Below are positions 44,255 through 54,573 of a stretch of DNA of 64,000 bases, piece by piece. The DNA is from Ignavibacteriota bacterium (lineage in GTDB: Bacteria; Bacteroidota; Ignavibacteria; UBA10030), in contig PMZI01000014.1 of assembly GCA_003170475.1 (NCBI GenBank), forward strand, positions 89,546 to 153,545, given 5' to 3'. The translations under genes and the position numbers were made by a program. Positions within the stretch are counted from its first letter, which is position 1. Each line of letters starts with the position of its first letter. The notes under the pieces are model-generated. The model was not told the origin of the DNA. It ran no database searches and saw nothing but the letters and a program-made list of their open reading frames with translations.

Positions 44255-45808
44255 CTATGCCAGAAGCAGTCCATATTCAACACTGTCAGCGAGCGCCTGC
44301 CAGCTGGCTTCAATGATATTTGCGCTCGCTCCGACCGTACTCCAACGCTTGACGCCGTTTTGTGTATCGATAAGAACCCGCGTCACCGCAGCGGTCCCAT
44401 TTTCGCCGTCAAGAATCCTGACCTTGTAATCCGCAAGGTGAAAATCATTCAGCGATGGATACACGGGGGACAGTGCCTTGCGAATAGCAGCATCGAGAGC
44501 GTTCACGGGACCGCTCCCATCCGCCACGGTGTGAAGAATCTCCTTCCCCACTCTGACCTTGATGGAGGCCTCTGCAAACAATCCTCGTCCCTGGCGATGC
44601 TCCACATTCACCGCGAAATCGATCAATTCAAACGGCGCCCTATATTCCGGTTGCTGCCGTTTCAAAAGCATCGCCACCGATGCTTCCGCAGCTTCAAAGG
44701 AGAATCCTTTTGCCTCAAGAGTCTTGATCGTATTCAGGACTTCCGACACTCCTGATCCCGCGGGTGCGTCAAGACCATACTCTTCGGCCTTGCTTAAAAG
44801 ATTGCCACGTCCGGAGAGTTCGGAGACGACCACTCGAAGGTGGTTTCCCACGAGAGCCGGATCGATGTGCTGGTACGATTTCTCATTTCGCCTGATGGCT
44901 GCAACGTGAATTCCCCCTTTGTGCGCGAAAGCCGACTTCCCCACATATGCCAAATGTTCGTCCGGGGACAGGTTGGCGACTTCAGCGACGAAATGAGAGA
45001 GTTCCGTCAACTTCTGCAGATTCCCCTCGGGGAGACAGTGCATACCAAGTTTCAATTCGAGGTTGGCGACGATAGACACCAGGTTCGCATTTCCACATCG
45101 TTCACCGTACCCGTTTATCGTTCCCTGAACCTGGGCACATCCTTCCGTAATCGCTGCGAGCGAATTCGCCACGGCGCACTCCGCATCGTTGTGCGTGTGA
45201 ATTCCGAGTGGGGTCGACGTCTTGCTCTTCACCAAACGAACAACAGACGCGATATCCCATGGCATGGTCCCGCCGTTCGTGTCGCACAGAACTACTGTTT
45301 CCGCACCGCCCGCAGACGCCGCCTGAACGGTGGCAAGCGCGTAGTCCGCATCCAGACTGTACCCATCAAAGAAATGCTCTGCGTCATAGATGACCCTTCG
45401 CCCCGAAGAGACCAAGAATGCCACGCTTTCCTGGATGATCCGAAGATTCTCTTCTGGAGTTGTCTGGAGCACATCGGATACGTGCATCAACGAAGTTTTT
45501 CCGACGACCGTGCAGACGCTGGTTTCTGCGTCAAGCAGAGCACGGATGTTCGAGTCGGTCGACGGTTCTCCCCCAACTCTGCAAGTTGATCCAAAAGCTG
45601 TAATGACGGAATGGCGAAGGGGAATTTGGCGTACCCGGCGGAAGAATTCCGCATCCTTTGGATTCGATCCCGGCCATCCTCCCTCAAAGAAGTCTACTCC
45701 AATTTCGTCGAGCTTGCGGGCAATCGCAAGCTTGTCGTCACAGGAGAGAGAGATACCTTCACGCTGTGTCCCGTCTCGAAGTGTAGTGTCATAGATTTCG
45801 ATTTTCAT
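44255..45808 (-). CDS. cimA: (R)-citramalate synthase
   Basis: Condenses pyruvate and acetyl-CoA to citramalate, which LeuCD and LeuB convert to 2-oxobutyrate for isoleucine without threonine. The 517-residue protein starts with YDTTLRDGTQREGISLS (about 5-21), the alpha-IPM synthase/CimA metal and catalytic block, and the CimA-type FFEGGWPGSNPKD (about 39-51), typical for this subfamily rather than LeuA. GGTMPWD and HTHNDAECAVANSL give the HxH metal site. A C-terminal regulatory domain is present. A bona fide leuA lies three genes upstream, so both condensing enzymes are in one operon. 12 nt after leuD. Confidence 0.93.
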   Translation of the reverse strand: MKIEIYDTTLRDGTQREGISLSCDDKLAIARKLDEIGVDFFEGGWPGSNPKDAEFFRRVRQIPLRHSVITAFGSTCRVGGEPSTDSNIRALLDAETSVCTVVGKTSLMHVSDVLQTTPEENLRIIQESVAFLVSSGRRVIYDAEHFFDGYSLDADYALATVQAASAGGAETVVLCDTNGGTMPWDIASVVRLVKSKTSTPLGIHTHNDAECAVANSLAAITEGCAQVQGTINGYGERCGNANLVSIVANLELKLGMHCLPEGNLQKLTELSHFVAEVANLSPDEHLAYVGKSAFAHKGGIHVAAIRRNEKSYQHIDPALVGNHLRVVVSELSGRGNLLSKAEEYGLDAPAGSGVSEVLNTIKTLEAKGFSFEAAEASVAMLLKRQQPEYRAPFELIDFAVNVEHRQGRGLFAEASIKVRVGKEILHTVADGSGPVNALDAAIRKALSPVYPSLNDFHLADYKVRILDGENGTAAVTRVLIDTQNGVKRWSTVGASANIIEASWQALADSVEYGLLLA

Positions 45809-45820
45809 TGTCCACCCGTC

Positions 45821-46411
45821 CTATTGCCTCGACTCATACGCTGTGATTTGTTTTTCAAATCGCAGCAGGTACCCCAACTCATCCGTGCCCTCCAGAAGGC
45901 AGGTCTTGGAGAAACTGTCGATGGGAAATTCTCTCACACCACCTCCTGGCAGAAGAATAGATTGTGTCTTGAGGTCGATTGTAAATTCGGCCGTGGGATG
46001 AGCTGCAAGGAGATCACACAATTCCCGGTGAACGTCCTTCCCCACCACCACCGGAAGAACCCCGTTCTTCAGGGCATTGTTCTTGAAAATATCAGCGAAC
46101 GAAGTGCTTATGACGGCCCGAATACCCTGGCCTTTGAGCGCCCATGGAGCGTGTTCCCGAGATGACCCGCAGCCGAAGTTGTTTCCGGCGAGCAGAATCG
46201 CGGCGCCTTGGTATTCCGGGAGATTCAGTACGAAGTCCTTCTTTGGAGATCCATCCGCATGGTACCTCCAGTCGGAAAACAGGTTCGCACCGAGTCCAGA
46301 TTTGTCGGTGACCTTGAGGAAGCGCGCCGGGATAATCTGGTCGGTGTCTATGTCATCGGCGAGCAAAGGTGCCACCCGTGATGAAAAGGAGGGAAAATGG
46401 TTCATCGTCAT
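45821..46411 (-). CDS. leuD: 3-isopropylmalate dehydratase small subunit
   Basis: Small (swivel-domain) subunit of isopropylmalate isomerase; with LeuC it isomerises 2- to 3-isopropylmalate and, in the CimA route, citramalate to methylmalate. The 196-residue protein has DDIDTDQIIPARFLK (about 18-32), NFGCGSSREHAPWALKGQGI (about 73-92) and SFADIFKNNALKNGVLPV (about 100-117), all diagnostic. It is 6 nt after leuC. Confidence 0.97.
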   Translation of the reverse strand: MTMNHFPSFSSRVAPLLADDIDTDQIIPARFLKVTDKSGLGANLFSDWRYHADGSPKKDFVLNLPEYQGAAILLAGNNFGCGSSREHAPWALKGQGIRAVISTSFADIFKNNALKNGVLPVVVGKDVHRELCDLLAAHPTAEFTIDLKTQSILLPGGGVREFPIDSFSKTCLLEGTDELGYLLRFEKQITAYESRQ

Positions 46412-46417
46412 TACCGA

Positions 46418-47836
46418 TTAGTGAGAGATCATCGTTCGCACATCAGTTATCGCTCCGGCAACGGCAGCAGCAGCGGCTGTCAGCGGAGAAGCCAGAAACG
46501 TTCGTCCGCCTTTTCCCTGGCGTCCTTCGAAATTCCGATTACTCGTTGAGACGGCATATTGGCCGGGTTCAAGCTGGTCTCCGTTCATAGCAATGCACAT
46601 CGAGCATCCTGATTCGCGCCATTCGGCTCCTGCCTGTTTGAAAACCTTGTCAATACCTTCGGATTCAGCCTGGAGCTTGACTGCCTGAGATCCCGGTACT
46701 ACGAGCGCCCGGACATTCGGTGCAACGCGCCTTCCCTTCATAATAGCTGCAGCCTGTCTCAGGTCCGATATTCGCGAATTGGTGCAACTGCCAATGAAGA
46801 CAACGTCAACAACCTTCCCGAGGAGAGGCTGGCCGGGTTCAAGCCCCATGTACTTCAGCGATTTTTCCAGCGCCGCCCGTTCAGATGCATCTGCGACATC
46901 TGACGGATCCGGGATTGACTCCGTCACTGACATACCCATCCCCGGATTTGTTCCGTACGTAATCATCGGACCCAGTGTGCCCGCGTCGATCGTGAGGCTC
47001 TTATCATAGCGCGCCCCTTCATCTGTCGGCAACTGACGCCATTGCGACAATCGCTTATCCCATTCTTGACCCTTTGGCGCGAATTCTCTCTCAGACAGAT
47101 ATTGAAATGTGATTTCGTCCGGTGCGATCATGCCCGCTCTTGCCCCGCCTTCGATCGACATGTTGCAGATGGTCATCCGCTCCTCCATCGTGAGCGCCCG
47201 AATCGCGCTTCCTGTGTATTCAAAGACGTGACCAGTCCCGCCTCCGATACCGATTCTTGCAAGGAGAGCGAGAATGACATCTTTTGCTGTCACTCCATCA
47301 ACCAGTTTACCTTCGACTCTGACTTCATAGGTGTTTGGCTTTCGCTGAAGCAGGCATTGGGAAGCGAGGACGTGTTCGACCTCACTCGTGCCGATACCGA
47401 AGGCCAGCGCCCCAAAGGCACCGTGCGTTGCCGTATGGCTGTCACCACAGACGATCGTCATTCCCGGCTGGGTCAACCCAAGTTCCGGACTGATGACATG
47501 AACAATTCCGCGCTGCGGACTCTTCATCCCGCAAAGCCGGATTCCGAACTCCCTGCAGTTCACCTCCATTTGCTCGATCTGCTTCCCAGCAACGAGATCG
47601 ACCATGGGTAACGACGGATCAGATGTCGGCACGCTGTGATCTATGGTCGCAAATGACTTGTCCTGACGTCGCACCTTCAGTTTGCGCTCCCGGAGTCCGG
47701 AAAATGCTTGAGGTGACGTCACTTCATGCAGGAGGTGCAGGTCGATGTACAACACGGCTGGAGATCCAGATTCCTGTGCAACGACGTGTGAATTCCAGAC
47801 TTTATCGAACAATGTGAGCGGCGTAGTCTTTGTCAT
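46418..47836 (-). CDS. leuC: 3-isopropylmalate dehydratase large subunit
   Basis: Aconitase-type large subunit holding the 4Fe-4S cluster. The 472-residue protein has [20 protein letters not shown] (about 129-148), [15 protein letters not shown] (about 348-362) with the first cluster Cys, and [15 protein letters not shown] (about 408-422) with the C-x-x-C pair, so all three iron ligands are present. It also has [20 protein letters not shown] near the end. Length is normal. It acts with LeuD, encoded 6 nt later. Confidence 0.97.
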   Translation of the reverse strand: MTKTTPLTLFDKVWNSHVVAQESGSPAVLYIDLHLLHEVTSPQAFSGLRERKLKVRRQDKSFATIDHSVPTSDPSLPMVDLVAGKQIEQMEVNCREFGIRLCGMKSPQRGIVHVISPELGLTQPGMTIVCGDSHTATHGAFGALAFGIGTSEVEHVLASQCLLQRKPNTYEVRVEGKLVDGVTAKDVILALLARIGIGGGTGHVFEYTGSAIRALTMEERMTICNMSIEGGARAGMIAPDEITFQYLSEREFAPKGQEWDKRLSQWRQLPTDEGARYDKSLTIDAGTLGPMITYGTNPGMGMSVTESIPDPSDVADASERAALEKSLKYMGLEPGQPLLGKVVDVVFIGSCTNSRISDLRQAAAIMKGRRVAPNVRALVVPGSQAVKLQAESEGIDKVFKQAGAEWRESGCSMCIAMNGDQLEPGQYAVSTSNRNFEGRQGKGGRTFLASPLTAAAAAVAGAITDVRTMISH

Positions 47837-47881
47837 TTGTCTTCTTTGCGATATTCAATCGATGAATTCAGTCGCCTGCTT

Positions 47882-49453
47882 TTACACGGCGACCGCTTTC
47901 TCCTTTGCTCCGTTTTGCTGCACATCACGACGTTTCTTCGCGCTCATTGCACGATTCAGAGCCTCGAGATAGGCCTTCGCACTTCCGGTGATGACGTCGG
48001 TGCTCACCGCGCGACCATTGAACATCACCCCATCGAAATCAACACGAACAAAGACCTCGCCGATGGCATCGTGTCCAAATGTGACAGATTTGATCGAATA
48101 CTCCGTTAGTTTCCCGATTTCTCCGGTAATTCGTTCGATCGCTTTGTAGGCGGCGTCGACAGGGCCATCCCCTGTTGCGGAGTCAACGAAGCGTTCATCG
48201 CGTAGTCGCAACTCAATGGTCGCCGTGGGTCGCAGGTTCGTGCCGCTGAAGATCTGCAGGTTCTCAAGGTGGTAGAATTCATCAGCGGAACTCTCACGGT
48301 CTTCAACAATCGCTATCAAATCTTCATCGAAGATGTCCTTCTTCTGATCAGCAATCGTGCAAAAAGTCTGATAGGCTTGTTCCAGTTCCTGATCGGAGAG
48401 TTCATATCCGAGTTCTGCGTATCGCTGCTTCAAAGCGTGGCGACCCGAGTGCTTTCCAAGTACGAGCGTACTGTGCTTGATGCCGACGGACTGCGGAGTC
48501 ATAATCTCATAGGTGATCCGACTCTTTAACATTCCATCCTGATGAATTCCAGCTTCATGCGCGAAAGCGTTCGCGCCGACGATCGCCTTATTTCGCTGCA
48601 CCATCATGCCGGTCAACGTCGTAAGGAGTTTGCTGGATTTGTAGATCTCTTCGGTGTTGACATTGGTATCAAGCCCAAGCGTTTCTTTGCGGGTCCTGAT
48701 CGCCATGACGATCTCTTCCAGAGCTGCATTGCCTGCACGCTCTCCGATGCCATTGATCGTGCATTCAATCTGCCTGGCTCCGTTGCGAATCGCGGCCAGG
48801 GAGTTTGCCACGGCCAGTCCGAAATCGTTGTGACAGTGAGAACTGAAGACAATGTTCTTCGCATGAGGAACGCGTTCTCGCACGATCCGGAACATGGCGC
48901 CATATTCTTCCGGAATCGCATAGCCGACGGTATCAGGCAGGTTGATGATGGTCGCACCCGCTGCAATCGCCGCACCAACGATCTCACAGAGATATTCTAT
49001 ATTGCTGCGCGAAGCGTCTTCGCAGGAGAACTCCACCTCATTGCAGAGCGATTTGGCATGTTGAATCGCCCCGACAGCGTCATCCAAGGCTTGCTGGCGG
49101 GTCTTCTTGAGCTTATGAGCCAGATGGATGTCTGACGTCGCAATGAACGTGTGGATACGGGGCTTCTTCGCATATTGAATCGCCTCCCAAGCCCGGTCGA
49201 TGTCTCGTTTCACCGTCCGGCAGAGGGCGGCAACCGTGCAGTACTCGAGGGTTCGGGCGATCAAATGGACGGCCTCAAAGTCACCGACAGAGGCAATCGG
49301 AAATCCCGCCTCGATCACATCTACCCGGAGCAACTCAAGTTGACGAGCCATGCGCACTTTTTCTTCCAGGTTCAGGCTGCAACCCGGTGATTGCTCGCCA
49401 TCGCGCAATGTCGTATCAAATACAGCGATCCGCTCTTCCATAGCCTTTGTCAT
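47882..49453 (-). CDS. leuA: 2-isopropylmalate synthase
   Basis: First committed step of leucine synthesis: acetyl-CoA plus 2-oxoisovalerate. The 523-residue protein has [17 protein letters not shown] (about 12-28), [17 protein letters not shown] (about 45-61), [19 protein letters not shown] (about 199-217) with the HxH metal ligands, GIHQDGMLK, and a C-terminal leucine-sensing domain (about 385-523). The SPG form of the first block marks true LeuA, in contrast to the CimA paralogue downstream. Two in-frame ATGs lie four codons apart; AAAGG stands before the first. 36 nt after gltB. Confidence 0.96.
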   Translation of the reverse strand: MTKAMEERIAVFDTTLRDGEQSPGCSLNLEEKVRMARQLELLRVDVIEAGFPIASVGDFEAVHLIARTLEYCTVAALCRTVKRDIDRAWEAIQYAKKPRIHTFIATSDIHLAHKLKKTRQQALDDAVGAIQHAKSLCNEVEFSCEDASRSNIEYLCEIVGAAIAAGATIINLPDTVGYAIPEEYGAMFRIVRERVPHAKNIVFSSHCHNDFGLAVANSLAAIRNGARQIECTINGIGERAGNAALEEIVMAIRTRKETLGLDTNVNTEEIYKSSKLLTTLTGMMVQRNKAIVGANAFAHEAGIHQDGMLKSRITYEIMTPQSVGIKHSTLVLGKHSGRHALKQRYAELGYELSDQELEQAYQTFCTIADQKKDIFDEDLIAIVEDRESSADEFYHLENLQIFSGTNLRPTATIELRLRDERFVDSATGDGPVDAAYKAIERITGEIGKLTEYSIKSVTFGHDAIGEVFVRVDFDGVMFNGRAVSTDVITGSAKAYLEALNRAMSAKKRRDVQQNGAKEKAVAV

Positions 49454-49489
49454 TCCTTTAATGATGAGTTAGAGAGAACAATTCCGATT

Positions 49490-52400
49490 TCAAGATCGTA
49501 CTCCGACAGCCGACCCGACCACCACACCTGGTGGAGATAATGAAAGGTTTTGAAGTTTTGGGACGACTTTCCAAAACATAGGCTGATATTCTGTCCAATT
49601 CAGCAAGATCTTCTGAGCGCGCTCGCTCGAGGTGCTTTCGACATACTGATAGATGATTGATTGGAGCACGCGGACGTCTTCGCCGTCAACGAGACGATCG
49701 TACTGAACAAGCTCTGTATTGCACCGCCTGGAAAAATCGCCAAGGAAGTCCAGAACATATGCCCTTCCACCTGTCATCCCTGCTCCAAAGTTTCTGCCGA
49801 CGGTGCCGAGAACAACCACAGTTCCATTCGTCATGTACTCGCAGCCATGATCACCAACTCCCTCGACGACCGCCAGAGCCCCGCTGTTGCGAACGGCGAA
49901 CCGCTCTCCCGCCCGACCGCAAGCATAGAGTGTTCCCCCCGTCGCACCATAGAGCACCGTGTTTCCCACAACAACATCGTAGGTAGAATCGGCTCGTTGA
50001 CGCAGAGGCATGACGACAATCTCACCACCACTCATCCCCTTGCCGACATAATCGTTGGCTTCACCTGTAAGAATAAGCCTTACCCCACGAACGAGGAACG
50101 CACCAAAGCTCTGCCCGGCGCTGCCCGCAAACCGCAACTCAATCGTGTTGGGAGGCAGACCGAGATCACCATAGAGATATGCGATTTCGCCCGAGAGTTT
50201 CGTTCCAATGGAGCGATGGATATTGCGAATTCGATAACTTCGCACGAGCGGTGTTTTGTCCCGAAGCGCGTCTTTCACATCCTGGAGAATGGTGTCATCT
50301 AATGGCTTGTCAGGTTTGTCATTTCGATACCAGACTCGAAGACGCTGGTCTCTCTCATAATCGCGCCGAGCGAGCACGCGGCTCAGATCGACGGTATTCG
50401 CCTTGGAGTGATCCGTAATCGCCCGCTGCTTCAAGAGATCGGTCCGCCCTACGATTTCATTCAAAGAACGGAATCCCAACTCAGCAAGAATCGCTCTCAC
50501 GTCCTCGGCGACGGCATCCAGATAACGAATCAACATTTCAGGCTTTCCCCCGAATCGGGCTCGCAGTTTTTCATCCTGTGTCGCGATGCCAACGGGGCAT
50601 GTATTGAGATGACATTGGCGAACGTAGCGACAGCCGAGCGCAATCAGAGCAGCAGTTCCAAAATTGAATTCTTCCGCGCCAAGCATGGCAGCGATGACAA
50701 TGTCCCGACCCGTCTTCAATCCTCCATCAACCCGAATGGTCACCCTTTCCCTCAACCCGTTCATCACGAGCACTTGCTGCGCCTCTGCCAGTCCCAGCTC
50801 CCACGGACCACCGACGTTCTTGATCGAACTCAGAGGTGAAGCTCCGGTCCCTCCCTCATGTCCACTGATCAGAATGACATCAGCGTATGCCTTCGCGACT
50901 CCGGCGGCGATCGTGCCCACTCCCGCCTCCGACACGAGCTTGACACAGACTCGTGCCCGGGGATTTGCCTGCTTCAAATCGTAGATGAGTTGGGCCAGAT
51001 CTTCAATGCTGTAGATATCGTGATGCGGCGGAGGTGAAATCAATGCTATGCCGGGAACCGCTTTCCGCAATCGGGCGATCAACGGGGAAACCTTATTGGC
51101 CGGAATTTGTCCGCCTTCACCAGGTTTTGAGCCCTGCGCCATCTTTATTTCGAGTTCCTTGGCACTCGCCAGATACTCAGCCGTCACGCCAAATCGCGCG
51201 GAGGCGACTTGCTTGATGGCGCTGTTCGACGAATCACCATTGGGCTGGACACGAAAACGTTTGGGATCTTCACCCCCTTCACCGCTATTGCTCTTGCCTC
51301 CAATCCGATTCATTGCAATGGCAATCGTTTCGTGAGCTTCGGGCGACAGAGAGCCGAGCGACATTGCTGCAGTTGTGAATCGCTTCCGGATTTCCTCAAT
51401 CGGTTCCACGTCCGCCATGGGAATCGCAGAATTCATTTTCTTAAACTCAATCAAGTCCTTGATTCCGATTGGACTCGTATCTCCCAGGGCTTTCTTGAGA
51501 TGATCGAATTCCTCCTGAGCTCCTTTTGCTGAGAGGTTCTGCATCGCTCGTAGGGCTTCAGGAGACCAAGCATGACGCTCACCATGCTTGCGAAAACGAT
51601 ACTGACCGTCGTCGCGAAGTTCCGGCTTCTCCGACTGAAAGGCACGAGTATGACGTTCGAGGGCTTCCCGCGCAATTTCACGCAACCGCAGGCCTCCGAT
51701 GCGCGTCGGAGTCCCAGTGAAATACTTCTCAACGACTTCCTCTGCGATGCCGATCGCCTCAAAAATCTGCGCACCGCGGTATGAGCCGAGCAACGAGATG
51801 CCCATTTTCGACATGACCTTGAGAAGCCCTTCATCGATGGCCGTGCAGAAGTTCGCGCAGGCCTGGTCAAAGGAAAGATCGGAACCTGTTTCATGAGCAA
51901 CCAGTGAGCGAATGCTTTCAAATGCGAGATATGGGTTCACCGCATTCGCCCCGTATCCAAGAAGCGTCGCAAAATGATGCACGTCGCGTGGTTCGCCAGT
52001 TTCTGCTACGACACTGAGCTTGAGACGTTTGTTGCGTCGCAACAGATGATTGTGCACTGCTCCAACGGCCAGAAGAATTGGCATTGGCGCATGTGCAGCA
52101 TCCACGCCGCGATCGCTCAAGATGATGAGAAACTTACCCTCATCAGCCGATCTTTCAGCCGCTGAGCACAAGTCATCCAGTGCGCGGTGCATCCCATCTT
52201 CTCCCTCAGAAGAGCGGAACAGCACACTCAGAGTCGCACTTTGATACCCTGGATCTTCGAGAGAGCGCAATCGCTCCAACTCGGCATTGAAGAGCATCGG
52301 GCTCTCGAGTTCCACTTGCCGGGAGTGTTCCTCAGTTTCTCCGAACCAGTTGCGCCGAGGGCCAAGTTTCGTCGTTAAGGACATCATCAGGCGTTCACGG

Positions 52401-53980
52401 ATCGGATCAATCGGCGGATTCGTCACCTGAGCAAATTGCTGTCTGAAATATGACGGGAGAAGTTTCGGGATCTTCGAGAGAATTGCCAGCGGCGCGTCGT
52501 CTCCCATCGAAGCAATAGGTTCCTTTGCTCCGTGCATCATCGGCTTAACAATAGTCGCGAGTTCCTCTGTGCTGTAACCGTAGCAAAGCTGAACTCGGAC
52601 CAAAGTATCCCGGTCCAAGGGGCTTCGATCATTTTGAACGTTTCCGCTCAATGAAGGAAGCTTTGTGATGTTTCGGACCCACTGAGAATAAGGCTTCTGC
52701 GCTGCGATTTCGTTCTTGATGTCAAGATCCCTCATCAAGATTCCCCGCACAGTGTCTACGGCGATCATTTGACCGGGACCCAACCGACCCTTCTCAACAA
52801 CAAGCGCGTCATCCAGCTCGAGCGCGCCGGCTTCAGAGCTCAGCGCGATAAGCCCAGTCGATGTGATCTTGTACCGTGCCGGACGTAATCCATTTCGGTC
52901 GAGCGTCGCAGCAACAATGTTTCCATCGCTGAAGACCAACGCCGCAGGTCCATCCCAGGGTTCGCTGAAACACTCGTTATACTCATAGAAGTCCTTAACC
53001 TGCTGATTGATGTCATCGCGGGATCGCCACGCCTCCGGGACGAGCATCATCATCGAGTGCAGCACATTTCTCCCGGACAGAGTCAACGCCTCAAGGGCGT
53101 TATCCAGATTAGCAGAATCGCTCCCTCCCGGCTGAATGAGCGGTTTGAGCATCTTTACATCCTCACCCCAGTAGTCAGAGGCGATATCCGCTTCGCGCGC
53201 GGCACTCCAGATGCGATTTCCCTGAATGGTATTGATCTCTCCATTGTGTGCCAGCATCCGAAACGGCTGCGCCAGATTCCACGTCGGGAATGTGTTGGTG
53301 CTATAGCGCTGGTGATAGATGGCAAATGCTGATTCAAACAGCTCATGCTGAAGATCAGGATAGAACCGATCCAAGGCCGTGGCGATCATGAGACCCTTGT
53401 AGACAATCGTCCGACTGGAGAATGAGCAAATGTAGAAATCTCTTATGTCTGTCTTCAGAAGATGCTTTTCAATTTCCTTTCGGACGAGATAGAGTTGACG
53501 CTCGAACTCCATCCCTGACACATGTCTTGGTTTCTTGACGAGTATCTGCTGTACTCTCGGAGAAGTCAACGCAGCGCTTTCTCCAATAACGGAGACATCG
53601 AGTGGGACCCTTCGCCAGCCAAGAACGCCCAGCCCTCTCCGTGACACGGCATGCTCCACGAGCGCCTTGCACAATGCGTAGGAGTCCTCGTCCTGAGGCA
53701 TGAAGAGCATCCCCACACCAAGATCAGCGCTATCATCGATTCGCTCCGACAGGCCGGACACCTGATCGGCAAAGAAACGGGCAGGAAGCTGAACCAAGAT
53801 ACCGGCGCCGTCGCCGGTCTGTGTGTCAGCGGCAACCGCGCCGCGGTGCGTCAAATTGCACACCGACCGGATTGCCTGTTGGACAATCTCGTGCCTTTTT
53901 TCACCGGCGATGCTCGCCACGAAGCCGGTTCCGCAGGCATCGTGCTCGAAGCGGGGGTCATATAGTGGGAAGCGATTCAA
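49490..53980 (-). CDS. gltB: glutamate synthase (GOGAT), large subunit
   Basis: Makes two glutamates from glutamine and 2-oxoglutarate. 1496 residues: N-terminal class II glutaminase with the nucleophile Cys in HDACGTGFVASI (about 14-25) after a short propeptide, HRGAVAADTQTGDGAGIL, the central and FMN-binding synthase domain (about 470-1210, EMAQGSKPGEGGQIPANKVS-type block with GSKPGEGGQIP, near 970), the 3Fe-4S Cys in CRYVRQCHLNTCPVGIATQ (near 1135-1153), and the C-terminal beta-helix (about 1250-1480) with G-rich turns. The start codon appears to be TTG. The NAD(P)H-linked small subunit gltD is not adjacent. Placed in the middle of the ilv-leu operon, it would supply amino-group donor for the transaminase step. 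16 nt after ilvN. Confidence 0.97.
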   Translation of the reverse strand: MNRFPLYDPRFEHDACGTGFVASIAGEKRHEIVQQAIRSVCNLTHRGAVAADTQTGDGAGILVQLPARFFADQVSGLSERIDDSADLGVGMLFMPQDEDSYALCKALVEHAVSRRGLGVLGWRRVPLDVSVIGESAALTSPRVQQILVKKPRHVSGMEFERQLYLVRKEIEKHLLKTDIRDFYICSFSSRTIVYKGLMIATALDRFYPDLQHELFESAFAIYHQRYSTNTFPTWNLAQPFRMLAHNGEINTIQGNRIWSAAREADIASDYWGEDVKMLKPLIQPGGSDSANLDNALEALTLSGRNVLHSMMMLVPEAWRSRDDINQQVKDFYEYNECFSEPWDGPAALVFSDGNIVAATLDRNGLRPARYKITSTGLIALSSEAGALELDDALVVEKGRLGPGQMIAVDTVRGILMRDLDIKNEIAAQKPYSQWVRNITKLPSLSGNVQNDRSPLDRDTLVRVQLCYGYSTEELATIVKPMMHGAKEPIASMGDDAPLAILSKIPKLLPSYFRQQFAQVTNPPIDPIRERLMMSLTTKLGPRRNWFGETEEHSRQVELESPMLFNAELERLRSLEDPGYQSATLSVLFRSSEGEDGMHRALDDLCSAAERSADEGKFLIILSDRGVDAAHAPMPILLAVGAVHNHLLRRNKRLKLSVVAETGEPRDVHHFATLLGYGANAVNPYLAFESIRSLVAHETGSDLSFDQACANFCTAIDEGLLKVMSKMGISLLGSYRGAQIFEAIGIAEEVVEKYFTGTPTRIGGLRLREIAREALERHTRAFQSEKPELRDDGQYRFRKHGERHAWSPEALRAMQNLSAKGAQEEFDHLKKALGDTSPIGIKDLIEFKKMNSAIPMADVEPIEEIRKRFTTAAMSLGSLSPEAHETIAIAMNRIGGKSNSGEGGEDPKRFRVQPNGDSSNSAIKQVASARFGVTAEYLASAKELEIKMAQGSKPGEGGQIPANKVSPLIARLRKAVPGIALISPPPHHDIYSIEDLAQLIYDLKQANPRARVCVKLVSEAGVGTIAAGVAKAYADVILISGHEGGTGASPLSSIKNVGGPWELGLAEAQQVLVMNGLRERVTIRVDGGLKTGRDIVIAAMLGAEEFNFGTAALIALGCRYVRQCHLNTCPVGIATQDEKLRARFGGKPEMLIRYLDAVAEDVRAILAELGFRSLNEIVGRTDLLKQRAITDHSKANTVDLSRVLARRDYERDQRLRVWYRNDKPDKPLDDTILQDVKDALRDKTPLVRSYRIRNIHRSIGTKLSGEIAYLYGDLGLPPNTIELRFAGSAGQSFGAFLVRGVRLILTGEANDYVGKGMSGGEIVVMPLRQRADSTYDVVVGNTVLYGATGGTLYACGRAGERFAVRNSGALAVVEGVGDHGCEYMTNGTVVVLGTVGRNFGAGMTGGRAYVLDFLGDFSRRCNTELVQYDRLVDGEDVRVLQSIIYQYVESTSSERAQKILLNWTEYQPMFWKVVPKLQNLSLSPPGVVVGSAVGVRS

Positions 53981-53996
53981 GTCTCTGCAATCCTGT

Positions 53997-54545
53997 TTAC
54001 ACTTCGCCCTGAAATTCGCGTTTCAAAGCAACACGCCCTGTCCGGGCCAGTTCCTTAATGCCGAACGGCTTCAGCATCTTGATGATGGCATCCACTTTCT
54101 GCTGACTCCCTGTAGATTCCAGGGTCACCGATCGCGGACTGATGTCGACGATTTTCGCCCTGAAAATCTCAGCAATCTGCATGATCTCCGGTCTGGTGGA
54201 CTGCGTGGTTTGCACCTTCACAAGAACAAGCTCACGGTCGACAAAATTCTCAAATGTCAGGTCGACCACCTTGAGCGTGTCGATCAATTTGTTCAATTGC
54301 TTTGTAATCTGTTCGATGATTTGATCGTCTCCCCGCGTCACGATCGTCATGCGGGAGACATCTTCTTCTTCCGTTGGTCCGACAGAAAGACTATCGATGT
54401 TGTATCCCTTCGCGGCGAACATGCCCGCGATGCGGTTGAACGCACCAAATTTGTTCTCTACGAGAATGGAGATCGTGTGCCGCTTATAATGTTCGGTCTC
54501 CTTTGGCTCGGAGCCGCTCTTTGGAGGATGTTCTATATGTGACAT
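53997..54545 (-). CDS. ilvN: acetolactate synthase small (regulatory) subunit
   Basis: Regulatory subunit that binds valine and activates IlvB. The 182-residue protein has an N-terminal extension of about 20 residues, an ACT domain (about 22-97, HTISILVENKFGAFNRIAGM and GYNIDSLSVGPTEEEDVSRM; first blocks of the IlvH/IlvN family) and the C-terminal IlvH-type domain (about 105-175). SD GAGGG precedes the ATG by 8 nt. It lies between ilvB (28 nt) and gltB (16 nt). Confidence 0.97.
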   Translation of the reverse strand: MSHIEHPPKSGSEPKETEHYKRHTISILVENKFGAFNRIAGMFAAKGYNIDSLSVGPTEEEDVSRMTIVTRGDDQIIEQITKQLNKLIDTLKVVDLTFENFVDRELVLVKVQTTQSTRPEIMQIAEIFRAKIVDISPRSVTLESTGSQQKVDAIIKMLKPFGIKELARTGRVALKREFQGEV

Positions 54546-54573
54546 GCTTTTGCCCTCTTGTTGAATGCGTGAA

